From: an uncultured Paludibacter sp.
GTDB taxonomy: Bacteria > Bacteroidota > Bacteroidia > Bacteroidales > Paludibacteraceae
DNA length: 5,815 nt
NCBI GenBank assembly: GCA_937927845.1
Contig: CALFXE010000032.1
Coordinates: forward strand, 1 to 5,815
Reading direction: 5' to 3'
The position numbers and the translations under genes are program-made. Of the stretch, positions 1-5,440 are shown piece after piece (position 1 is the stretch's first letter; each line of letters starts with the position of its first letter). The notes beneath the pieces are model-generated. The model saw only the letters and a program-made list of their open reading frames with translations. It was not told the DNA's origin and did no database searches.

Positions 1-2
1 AG

Positions 3-1086
3 CTGACAGACCATTTAGGTAATGTGAACGTCACTATCCTGGATAAAAAGACGGGTACGGGTGACGGTAATCCGGGTGAGTATGCGTATCTTAGTACCAA
101 CCTAAGCTCTTTTACCGATTATTATCCTTTTGGTATGCCGATACCTGGAAGAAGTGGAAGTATCGAAAAATATCGGTTCGGATTCAATGGTCAGGAACAG
201 GATAATGAAGTGTATGGTAAAGGCAATTTGAATTCGGCTGAGTTTTGGATGTACGATATAAGACTTGCAAGAAGATGGAATCTGGATCCTGTTGATCAGA
301 TAAGTATTAGTAATTATGTAGTACTTGGTAATAGCCCATTATGGCTAAGTGATCCTAATGGTGATGTGGCTGGTGATTATTATACAAAAGAAGGCAAATA
401 TTTAGGTAAAGATGAACGTAGTGATGATAAAGTTTATATAACTACAGAAGGGAATTATACTTATATGACAGGTAAAGCTGATAATTCTTCTCCTTATTAC
501 AATGGTTTAAGAAAGTATTCTAATATGTTAGATATAGGCCATAATGAATTTCGCCAACAAGCAGCAACTGTTTACGGTGAAAGTACTGCATACAAAACTA
601 AAGGAGCTACTGAGGATCTAAAAAAAGAGATGGGTCCATTGCTTATGTGCATCAGAATAATAAGTTGGCTTTCGCTGGAAAAGACGGTAATGAGCAGGTA
701 GCATTGTTTAAAAATACTGATTTATATAGACAAACTGCTAAAATGAAATTAGCTAATTGGGCGATAATAAATGCTAGAACTGGTGGGTAGATTATAGTAA
801 TGGAGCTGATATGTGGGATGGAAAGGAACAAGCTATTTTCCCTGCAAGTAATAATGAAAGAAGTGTAAAGTATGGAAATAGAAGTTTTGAATTACAAATG
901 AATACAATGGGATGGGATATTAAAGATGAGCATTACCAAACTTGGAAAAGAAATATTGGTTCTGGATTTAGTGCTCCTCAAAGAAAAGCTGCTCCAGATA
1001 ATTTCGGTAATTATAAGAATAAAGGTAAAATGAAACTTAAATCAACTGCAGTATATGGTGAAACAATATTTTGGAAGTCTAAATAA
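3..1086 (+). pseudogene. RHS repeat-associated core protein with C-terminal toxin tip, 5' partial, twice frameshifted
   Basis: The gene enters from outside the window; the frame is already open at position 3 (LTDHLGNVNVT), so the ATG at 24 is internal. Residues typical of the RHS-associated core follow: DYYPFGMPIPG, then RFGFNGQEQDNEVYGKG, MYDIRLARRWNLDP and SNYVVLGNSP. A DPVD (285-296) is followed by exactly 18 residues and then DPNG (351-362). This matches the DPxG-x18-DPxG element of RHS proteins, an aspartyl-protease-like site at which the tip is released, but the first Gly is Asp. Beyond about 363 the base composition drops to AT-rich and the variable toxin tip starts. The first frame closes at 699-701. 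Coding sense continues in frame 2 from about 626-632 to the TAG at 788-790, then in frame 1 from about 787 to the TAA at 1084-1086. Two one-base losses explain this. RHS assignment is firm; whether the gene is truly dead depends on read accuracy. Confidence 0.88.
363..1086 (+). other. Toxin tip, SleB/CwlJ-like cell-wall hydrolase fold (predicted)
   Basis: With one G restored in each of two GGG runs (631-634 and 785-787), the tip reads as one domain of about 240 residues. It opens with a short linker (GDYYTKEGKYLGKD). Motifs in order are TVYGESTAYKT (567-599), then EMGSIAYVHQNNKLAFAG across the first break, then AKMKLANWAIINARTGGVDY and SNGADMWDGKEQA across the second. Near the end come MNTMGWDIKDEHYQTWKRNI and STAVYGETIFWK. 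The VYGE motif, a following A-x-V-x-x-N stretch, and a G-x-D-x-x-N-G-A segment before an aromatic/DG parallel SleB-type spore-cortex and cell-wall hydrolases (VYGEARGE, then AVxxNRV, then GWDPTxGAxYYxNP). The Glu at 579-581 would be the catalytic acid. From family knowledge the substrate would be peptidoglycan in a rival's periplasm. The motif parallels are seen in the sequence; the function is inference. Confidence 0.5.
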
Positions 1087-1122
1087 TATACATGTGCGCA
1101 TGTATATTATTTTGTTTTTTTT
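1081..1122 (+). terminator. Terminator-like hairpin over toxin stop and immunity start
   Basis: Bases 1081-1094 and 1099-1112 are perfect reverse complements (14 bp) around a TGCG tetraloop. They are followed by TG and an unbroken T8 run (1115-1122), the form of a rho-independent terminator. Only two pairs are G-C, so the stem is of moderate strength. The toxin TAA (1084-1086) lies in the left arm and the lipoprotein ATG (1100) in the right arm. The T-run encodes the hydrophobic signal-peptide codons, so part of it may simply reflect Leu/Phe-rich coding. The structure is plain in the sequence; termination or attenuation is inferred. Confidence 0.6.
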
Positions 1123-1801
1123 AGTAAGCGCATGTTCATTAACACATAGTAATGATGTAATGATTGTAAAGAGGAGTAGTTATTCAGGTACTTTATCATT
1201 TCCAAGTTATGATTTGACTATACAAAAATTATATTATCATAATAATAAACATATTGCTAGTGTTAATTATGCTTTAAATGGGTGGCAAATAATAGACTCT
1301 TCAATTTTTAATTATAAAGATAGGGGAGTTTATAGAGTAGAATTTACCCCACAGTATAATGATTTAAGTAAGAATATTGAACGGTATGTGTATTCAGATA
1401 GTTCGTATAGTTCTAATATAGATAGTTTTGGGTTGTTTGATAAACTTAATGATAAGTATAAGTTATCTAAAGACTACATTGAGGATTTATTAGAATTGTT
1501 GAATATGCAACCTAAAGCGTATACCAAGGGGTATTTATTTGAAGATGGTGTTCTTCCATTGCTATTTCTTCAATATGGTATTCCGAAAGATGAATTATTA
1601 ACTTCATTCAGTTTTGAAATTGCTAATAATTTGATTCAAAATGATTGCTTTGAATATGATAATTATTTGCTATGTAGGACATATGATTATGATGAAAATG
1701 TCATGTTGAGGTCTGTAACTATAAAGGTTTTAGCAAAAAAAAATGATTCTGAATTAGAATTTAAAGAATATTTTTTTCCCTTGAGTGATAGTATTAGGTA
1801 A
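1100..1801 (+). CDS. Predicted lipoprotein, candidate immunity protein for the RHS tip
   Basis: 233 residues starting at ATG 1100, 13 bases after the toxin stop. The start MYIILFFLVSACS is a short hydrophobic stretch ending in a lipobox-like V-S-A-C, with Cys12 as the likely lipidated residue, so the protein probably sits in an envelope membrane facing the periplasm. The frame is open upstream to ATG 1055, but that start would overlap the toxin by 32 bases and push the signal sequence inward. GTG 1094 would add an Arg and give a better signal n-region, so it is a real alternative. No Shine-Dalgarno site is visible, as is usual in Bacteroidota. The mature part is rich in Tyr, Asp, Asn and Ser and matches no family I recognise. 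Its place right behind the toxin, and export to where a peptidoglycan hydrolase would act, support an immunity role (inference). The terminator-like hairpin over its start may limit expression. Confidence 0.7.
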   Translation: MYIILFFLVSACSLTHSNDVMIVKRSSYSGTLSFPSYDLTIQKLYYHNNKHIASVNYALNGWQIIDSSIFNYKDRGVYRVEFTPQYNDLSKNIERYVYSDSSYSSNIDSFGLFDKLNDKYKLSKDYIEDLLELLNMQPKAYTKGYLFEDGVLPLLFLQYGIPKDELLTSFSFEIANNLIQNDCFEYDNYLLCRTYDYDENVMLRSVTIKVLAKKNDSELEFKEYFFPLSDSIR

Positions 1802-1831
1802 TGTGGTAGGGTAATGGGTAGTGTGGTAATG
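1799..1831 (+). repeat. Imperfect G/T-rich short tandem repeat at the IS left boundary
   Basis: Directly after the lipoprotein stop, variants of (G)GTAATG and GTGGTA alternate; GGTAATG occurs at 1810-1816 and again at 1825-1831. The second copy runs into the putative insertion-sequence end. The repeat may be a by-product of insertion or of slippage. Confidence 0.4.
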
Positions 1832-2005
1832 TACTCAAATTGTTGTTTTTCATAAAAGTTACGGTGCTATCCTTTAAAATCAATACTTTTAACATTACGA
1901 TGTATGAAATTCGGGCGGTCTATGGGTCGCCCGAAGCTGTTTTAGGTCCTCAAACCGGTCTTAAATGCAGTTGTTGATGACCTTGTGTTCTCAAATTGTT
2001 GTTTT
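1830..2005 (+). repeat. Direct repeat of the IS left-end sequence (1830-1849 and 1986-2005)
   Basis: TGTnCTCAAATTGTTGTTTT occurs at 1830-1849 and 1986-2005, matching at 19 of 20 positions with the difference at the fourth base. ATAAAA follows both copies, after a two-base gap in the first. The copies are 156 bases apart in the same orientation. They may be two IS left ends, one nested in the other, or an internal transposase-binding copy. Confidence 0.75.
1910..1935 (+). other. GC-rich hairpin in the IS leader
   Basis: TTCGGGCG (1910-1917) and CGCCCGAA (1928-1935) form a perfect 8-bp stem with a 10-base loop, in otherwise AT-rich DNA. GCTGTTTTA follows, a weak T-run. It could be a terminator that shields the transposase from upstream transcription or a structural element of the IS. 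The hairpin is clear; its role is not. Confidence 0.5.
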
Positions 2006-2018
2006 ATAAAAATAGGTT

Positions 2019-2417
2019 ATGTGTCCTTATTGTGCTGCCGACTGTATTCGATATGGCAAAAGCAATACCGGAACTTCACGATTCCGTTGTAAATCGTGCA
2101 AAAGAACGCACGTTTCGCATTATGTTTACCGTGCCTGCCACCCTTCTATTCCGGAGAACGTGTCAGGTTATCTTAAAGAGGGTTGTGGCATACGAGGTAT
2201 ATCACGGCTGCTGAGCATATCAGCCTCAACAGTGCTCCGCATAATTTTACGTATAGCTAATAGGATTAGAAAACCTTTGGTCCCAATTGGTAAGGAATAT
2301 GAGCTGGACGAACTAAGAACTTACATAAAAACGATGCGCCAACCCTTTTGGGTGGCTTATGCCATACGAAAGGATACCGGGACTTACATTGTCTTACTTA
2401 TTGGTTCGAAACAATAA
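2019..2417 (+). pseudogene. IS1-family transposase, N-terminal fragment
   Basis: 132 residues from ATG 2019, the first start after an in-frame TAG (2013-2015). Residues 2-27 form a zinc ribbon (CPYC, then FRCKSCKR) as in InsA-type DNA-binding domains. Residues about 54-74 (EGCGIRGISRLLSISASTV) form a helix-turn-helix. Residues 95-102 (ELDELRTY) align with the region around the first catalytic Asp of IS1 transposases (VDEMRTY or similar), giving Asp97. WVAYAIRKDTG follows, as expected of the RNase-H-like core. Translation stops at TAA 2415-2417. The typical next segment reappears in another frame (LTTVNAVTYKDLN, 2453-2491), where the Asp at 2483-2485 would be the second catalytic acid. Everything after that is missing. 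Family transposases run to about 220 residues or more, so this one should be inactive. Confidence 0.85.
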
Positions 2418-2500
2418 GGCAGTATAATGGATGTTCCAAACAATTCCAGCCTTTAACAACAGTGAACGCAGTGACATATAAAGATTTAAACAAAAAAATG
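2418..2500 (+). pseudogene. Frameshifted remainder of the IS1 transposase
   Basis: After the TAA, the old frame still reads GSIMDVPNNSSL to a second stop at 2454-2456. IS1-like sense then resumes one frame over (LTTVNAVTYKDLNKK), resembling the family's N-x-K-x-x-Y-T-D-x-L-N segment. At least one nonsense change and one frameshift are therefore needed. The similarity ends by about 2500, five bases before the next start codon. Confidence 0.5.
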
Positions 2501-2504
2501 ATAA

Positions 2505-3032
2505 ATGAAAGTAAATATCCTAATTCTTCTGATTATTAAAATATTTTTAGCGTTCAATTATAGTTGTGCTAGGAATGATATTAATATTAAAAAAGTATAT
2601 GTAAATAGCAAATTGTGCCAAGAAGATAAAAATATTATTGACGGAGATACTTTTTCTATATTAGAAATAGTCGGTGGTTTTGAAGCTTCACAGGTAGATA
2701 TTGATCGTGCTGTTTTATCAGCTGGCTACTATAACAATGAAAACATCAATTTTATTCTAAATAATTTTTCAAAAATTGATTCTCTCAGATTTAGTTATGA
2801 TAGTATCAATTTTAATGGATATACTTATAGAGATTCTGTTGCTGAGAGTCAAGTTGGATATAATATAAACGTGTTAATTCTTTATAATAGTGTTAATAAT
2901 TATATTAGTGTTTTAAACTATGATAGTCTTGATATTTCTAGTGGTAAGATAGTTGCATTTGTTTCATTCAGAGATAAAACCTGGAAAGAAGATTATATTT
3001 ATTGTAGTTCTATTAAACAATTTGTTCACTAG
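2505..3032 (+). CDS. Exported orphan protein, possible lipoprotein
   Basis: 175 residues. The N-terminus MKVNILILLIIKIFLAFNYS is a strong signal sequence. Cys21 follows, but the bases of a good lipobox are weak (N-Y-S-C), so both lipoprotein and secreted forms are possible. The mature part is rich in Asn, Ser, Tyr, Ile and Asp. Its repeated SYDSINFNG, SVLNYDSLDIS and IVAFVSFRDK stretches suggest a beta-rich fold. I recognise no family. The start lies about five bases beyond the last recognisable IS1 codons, so the IS or its deletion has removed whatever stood upstream, including any cognate toxin. By size, export and location it resembles an orphan immunity protein (inference). The frame is intact from start to TAG 3030-3032. 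Confidence 0.65.
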   Translation: MKVNILILLIIKIFLAFNYSCARNDINIKKVYVNSKLCQEDKNIIDGDTFSILEIVGGFEASQVDIDRAVLSAGYYNNENINFILNNFSKIDSLRFSYDSINFNGYTYRDSVAESQVGYNINVLILYNSVNNYISVLNYDSLDISSGKIVAFVSFRDKTWKEDYIYCSSIKQFVH

Positions 3033-3185
3033 GTGACAGGATTGGTAGCCGTAATCAAATGTAATGTAAATGGTAATCCAATTAATTAAATTGTCAACAG
3101 GAAACTAACTTCACTAGAACTTCCGGAGGACATACCTCAATGCATAAATTTAAGCATCAAGAATAATAAATTAAAGCCACTGTAA
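3033..3185 (+). pseudogene. Leucine-rich-repeat-like coding relic
   Basis: No complete gene is present. One frame reads CNVNGNPIN, then a TAA (3087-3089), then NRKLTSLELPEDIPQ and CINLSIKNNKLKPL to a TAA at 3183-3185. The spacing of Leu and Asn (LTSLELPEDI, INLSIKNNKLKPL) follows the LxxLxLxxNxLxxL pattern of leucine-rich repeats, and GNPI is also typical of such repeats. About 45 codons remain, with one internal stop and no start. It looks like the last repeats of a lost LRR protein. The repeat is short, so chance resemblance is possible. Confidence 0.4.
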
Positions 3186-3186
3186 T

Positions 3187-3626
3187 ATGATTTTATCAGA
3201 AGGGCAAAAAAATTGCCTATTAAATATTTTAAAATGTTTTAGCCCATATAAGTAATGAGAAATATATAATAAAATGTTGGAATAGTGATACAATAAACCT
3301 TTTATCTGCTGGGAAATTATCTGCTGTTGATGTATGTAATACTATTGTATTCAATTGCAGAGAAGCTCTAAATATTTTATGATTTAGTAGATACAGATTT
3401 TGGATATTGGCAAGAGTTTGTAGAGGTGCTAAATGAAAAAACATTTAGTAGTCTTATTGCTGTTTGTGAGCAAATATTATTTTTTATTGACAATAACAAT
3501 ATTGATTTGAATGGAATCGAATTAATGAAAAGCCATCATTGGATTAATGTTCTAAAACTGTCTAAAATAGCTTTTGAAAATTTAAGAGAAGATTTGAACG
3601 AAAGTGAAAGAGGATATCTATTCTGA
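3187..3626 (+). pseudogene. Broken small cytosolic protein, possible immunity gene, two +1 frameshifts
   Basis: Three consecutive frames join into one plausible protein of about 145 residues. The first starts at ATG 3187 (MILSEGQKNCLLNILKC). The second, after dropping one T from the T4 run at 3237-3240, gives HISNEKYIIKCWNSDTINLL and CNTIVFNCREALN. The third, after dropping one T from the T4 run at 3374-3377, gives YDLVDTDFGYWQEFVEVLNE and then a helical, acidic end (SKIAFENLREDLNESERGYLF). The last 66 codons alone are open from GTG 3426. No signal peptide is visible, so the product would be cytosolic, unlike its neighbours. The acidic, helical character is common in immunity proteins, but I recognise no family. 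It begins two bases after the LRR relic. Confidence 0.5.
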
Positions 3627-3739
3627 AATTTGAAAATTATTCAAACTGGGTAGTGTTACCAGTTGATAATTACGTTTCTATTGCACATATTATTGATATT
3701 CAGTTGGCTTTGATTTTTATTGTTTTCAGGTTGGGGTAA
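3626..3739 (+). pseudogene. Coding-like fragment after the broken gene
   Basis: Immediately at the preceding stop, another frame reads KFENYSNWVVLPVDNYVSIA, then HIIDIQLALIFIVFRLG, to a TAA at 3737-3739. It has no start of its own. It could be the true C-terminus of the preceding gene behind a third frameshift, or a separate relic. With only 37 codons in AT-rich DNA, coding status is unproven. Confidence 0.3.
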
Positions 3740-3831
3740 TAGTATGACAATACACAACTTTTTTTACCTTTAAATAAATATTGGAGCCAGGACAATATAT
3801 CCTCGTGTTACACCTGTGTTGGTTCTCTTTT
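3740..3831 (+). other. Non-coding stretch between relics
   Basis: From the fragment stop at 3737 to the ATG at 3832 I see no gene, clear promoter or strong hairpin. It holds a T-rich run near 3762-3768 (ACTTTTTTTACC). Composition then shifts from AT-rich to mixed at about 3783, which suggests the left edge of the next relic. Together with the flanking relics, no intact gene lies between 3627 and 3954. Confidence 0.4.
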
Positions 3832-3930
3832 ATGCAAACACCGTCATATACAGCTTTAGCCAATCATGCCGGCAGCGTTATCAATGGAGCGGAGTAACTT
3901 GAAAGGTTGAAAAAGCCCTTAAAAATGTGA
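3832..3930 (+). pseudogene. Probable 3' relic of a lost toxin tip
   Basis: One frame reads MQTPSYTALANHAGSVINGA then E, a TAA (3895-3897), then LERLKKPLKM and a TGA at 3928-3930. If the TAA was CAA, the segment is continuous (NGAEQLERLKK), with the helical, Ala/Leu/Lys-rich look of a protein C-terminus. The open frame runs upstream to about 3781. Base composition is richer in G+C than in the neighbours. It ends 24 bases before the start of an exported protein, the position a toxin gene would have before its immunity gene. The coding nature is fairly convincing; the toxin origin is inferred. Confidence 0.4.
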
Positions 3931-3954
3931 GTTAATTATCTAAAAACAAGTATT

Positions 3955-4530
3955 ATGTTTCTGATAAATAGACTTTTAAAGGAAGTTATATTATTGTTTT
4001 TTCTGAGTCTAAGTGTTACACTACAAGCTAATGATGGAAGCATAAATCTACATATAAATTGTAGTGACAAACATTCAAAAGAAACCAATAGAAATTTAGG
4101 AAGAGTGGAAAAATTCTTTTTGATTATAGAACAGGAAGAAATTGAATTTTTTTTTGATAAAAAAGACACGTGTTTCTTATTTGGAAATTTTACCGGGTCT
4201 CAGGTAAAATATTTAGAGAAAGTACATCTCGTGCCAATGAAATTGATATTAAACAGTAAATGCTATATGACAAACTTTCCCGCATTTGAGTTATATTTCA
4301 ATGCAAACAGAAAAGAATATGAAGATTATATCAATATACCGGATTCATTAAGTTTTTGCTTTTTAAATAATACTCCACAATTTAATTTTATTCAAAAACA
4401 AACATATTTAGTTTCATTTCCTGTTTATGAAAAGAAACAATTAGATGTCAGGGAATATTATTCTAATGGCAAAAGGAATTTTATTGAAAGAGAATATATC
4501 TTTTTGCAGGAAGTAAATAAATGTCGGTAG
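3955..4530 (+). CDS. Exported orphan protein, candidate immunity protein
   Basis: 191 residues. A Lys/Arg-containing n-region (MFLINRLLKE) precedes a hydrophobic core (VILLFFLSLSVTL) and a probable signal-peptidase I site after QA (residues 24-25, TLQA before NDGS), so the product is periplasmic or secreted. The mature protein has several Cys residues (in NCSDKH, DTCFLF, SKCYMT, SFCFLN and NKCR), which could form disulfides. It has many aromatic residues and alternating strand-like stretches. A run of Phe and acidic residues (EEIEFFFDKKD) stands out. I know no family for it. The start is ATG 3955, 24 bases after a toxin-like relic. The next gene follows after 29 bases, so the two probably share a transcript. 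Immunity is inferred from size, export and context. Confidence 0.65.
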   Translation: MFLINRLLKEVILLFFLSLSVTLQANDGSINLHINCSDKHSKETNRNLGRVEKFFLIIEQEEIEFFFDKKDTCFLFGNFTGSQVKYLEKVHLVPMKLILNSKCYMTNFPAFELYFNANRKEYEDYINIPDSLSFCFLNNTPQFNFIQKQTYLVSFPVYEKKQLDVREYYSNGKRNFIEREYIFLQEVNKCR

Positions 4531-4559
4531 ACCACTAATCTTACCTGAAAAATAAAATT

Positions 4560-5066
4560 ATGAAAACTATTTATTTTGTTGCATTAGTTGCTAATACAAT
4601 GTTTTTACTGTCATTTGAACTGCCTTCTTTTAATTCAATAAAGAACGATCAAAAATTTTGTGATGTATTAAATATTATTGCTAATGATAGTGAGCTCTTT
4701 GTTACAAATTCATCTGACGGCTTCAGATTAGAAGATTCATTGGGGAATATTACAGAAGTATTAACCACAGTAAGGTCTACCCAAATTCAGAACATTATTA
4801 TTTATGATACTTTTAATTTCTTTTTATGCCGGCAAAGCATAAATTCTAAATCCAAAATCTCTATAGTTAGCCAGCTTCCGGATGGATTAAGGTTTGATTC
4901 TCGAAGTCAGACAAGAGGAGTTTATTTTCTGGCTGCAATAAGACAGGAGGGTGATGTATTAGGCGTTTCTTTGAAAGATTTAAGTAATTTAACGTACATT
5001 ATCTACTCTTTTAAGATTGAAAAATCAGGTTTAAAGCTGGTTGATAAGACATTAGCTGTTTTTTAA
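4560..5066 (+). CDS. Exported or membrane-anchored orphan protein
   Basis: 168 residues. The N-terminus (MKTIYFVALVANTMFLLSF) is a Lys-led hydrophobic segment with no clear signal-peptidase site or lipobox, so it may be an uncleaved anchor. The rest is predicted soluble with beta-strand character: SDGFRLEDSLGNITEVLTTV, SKISIVSQLPDGLRFDSRSQ, RGVYFLAAIRQEGDVLGVSL and YIIYSFKIEKSGLKLV. Codon and base use are slightly less AT-rich than the gene before. No family is recognised. It lies 29 bases behind the preceding exported gene in the same direction, as in a two-gene operon. It may be a second immunity protein or a partner (inference). The frame is intact. Confidence 0.65.
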   Translation: MKTIYFVALVANTMFLLSFELPSFNSIKNDQKFCDVLNIIANDSELFVTNSSDGFRLEDSLGNITEVLTTVRSTQIQNIIIYDTFNFFLCRQSINSKSKISIVSQLPDGLRFDSRSQTRGVYFLAAIRQEGDVLGVSLKDLSNLTYIIYSFKIEKSGLKLVDKTLAVF

Positions 5067-5083
5067 AAGGGATGTCCTAAAGG

Positions 5084-5194
5084 GTAATGTTCCAGGGTTG
5101 TACAGACGGCGCGAAAATAACCGCCAATAATGAGATGTACAATGCTCTTAAAAAAGCAGTGGGGCTGAAATTTTCAAAAATTATTCTCAAAAAA
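5084..5194 (+). pseudogene. Probable 3' relic of another toxin tip
   Basis: After an in-frame TAA (5078-5080), the frame reads VMFQG, CTDGAKITANNEMYNALKKA, then VGLKFSKIILKK. It runs without a stop into the signal peptide of the next gene (ATG 5195). The stretch is richer in G+C than its flanks and has the amphipathic, Lys-rich look of a protein C-terminus. Nothing in it resembles the start of an exported protein, so the upstream ATG 5087 is unlikely to be a real start. Its position right before an exported small protein repeats the arrangement at 3832-3955. Confidence 0.4.
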
Positions 5195-5440
5195 ATGAAA
5201 CAAAAGAAGATAAGTAAGTATTTGTTTGTTATATATGTGTGTTGCTGCTTATTGCCATTTGATAGCTATTCTCAAGTGACACTAGATTTTAATAATATAA
5301 AAATAATGAAATGGTCAAGTGTTAGGCGAGAAAAAAAGGAAGATATAAGGTATAGGAGAATGACCAAGACTATTAAATATATATTCATAAACACATCCGA
5401 CTATTCTGATTCTTTTAAATTCTTTATCGGGGGAAAATGA
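5195..5440 (+). CDS. Exported small protein, N-terminal half of a probably split gene
   Basis: 81 residues from ATG 5195. MKQKKISKYLFVIYVCCCLL is a clear signal peptide with a basic n-region and Cys-rich hydrophobic core, and SYS before QVTLDF is a likely cleavage site. The longer open frame from ATG 5087 would bury this signal 36 residues inside, so 5195 is the better start. The mature part continues with IKIMKWSSVRREKKED and KYIFINTSDYSDSFKFFIGG. It stops at TGA 5438-5440, overlapping the next start by the ATGA arrangement. Adding one G to the G5 run at 5429-5433 would fuse both halves into about 164 residues. The split may be real (coupled translation), a slippage switch, or an error. Confidence 0.55.
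   Translation: MKQKKISKYLFVIYVCCCLLPFDSYSQVTLDFNNIKIMKWSSVRREKKEDIRYRRMTKTIKYIFINTSDYSDSFKFFIGGK
5429..5433 (+). other. G5 homopolymer at the split of the exported gene
   Basis: Five consecutive G bases lie at the exact point where one extra G would join the two reading frames (FFIGG, then KMMTDLKEI). Mononucleotide G tracts are classic slippage sites for phase variation, though five is short for that. The tract and frame relation are seen; a switch is inferred. Confidence 0.4.

Larger units (their letters stand above)
1825..2500 (+). mobile_element. Degraded IS1-family insertion sequence
   Basis: The putative left end, GGTAATGTACTCAAATTGTT at 1825, resembles the IS1 terminal inverted repeat (GGTAATGACTCCAACTTATT as I recall it from E. 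coli IS1). The element carries a transposase fragment (2019-2417). IS1-like coding sense continues in broken frames to about 2500, where the next gene begins. No matching inverted right end (a CAATTTGAG...CATTACC-like sequence) is visible downstream, so the element looks 3'-truncated. The left-end sequence recurs at 1986-2005, just before the transposase. The family call is firm from the transposase; exact boundaries are uncertain. Confidence 0.65.

Noticed and set aside
1055..1099. Upstream start ATG 1055 for the lipoprotein
   Set aside because: It would overlap the toxin by 32 bases and place 15 polar residues before the signal sequence; ATG 1100 or GTG 1094 fits a lipoprotein better.
1996..2214. 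Open frame of 72 codons overlapping the transposase
   Set aside because: The overlapping frame at 2019 has a clear zinc ribbon and helix-turn-helix of an IS1 transposase; this one is its shadow.
2348..2539. Separate small gene of 63 codons
   Set aside because: Its first half is a shadow of the transposase and its middle carries the frameshifted transposase remainder; it is not an independent gene.
3203..3217. Small hairpin GGCAA/TTGCC with an A5 loop
   Set aside because: A five-base stem inside a likely coding stretch, without a T-run after it; probably chance.
3229..3444. Open frame of 71 codons on the - strand
   Set aside because: It lies opposite the joined frames of the broken gene at 3187-3626, which read as a more plausible protein. 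It has no neighbours in its direction.
3936..4169. Open frame of 77 codons on the - strand
   Set aside because: It is antisense to the signal peptide and first third of the exported protein at 3955, which has the better start and context.
5087..5194. ATG 5087 as the start of the exported protein
   Set aside because: It would put 36 residues before a clear signal peptide; the segment looks like the tail of another protein.
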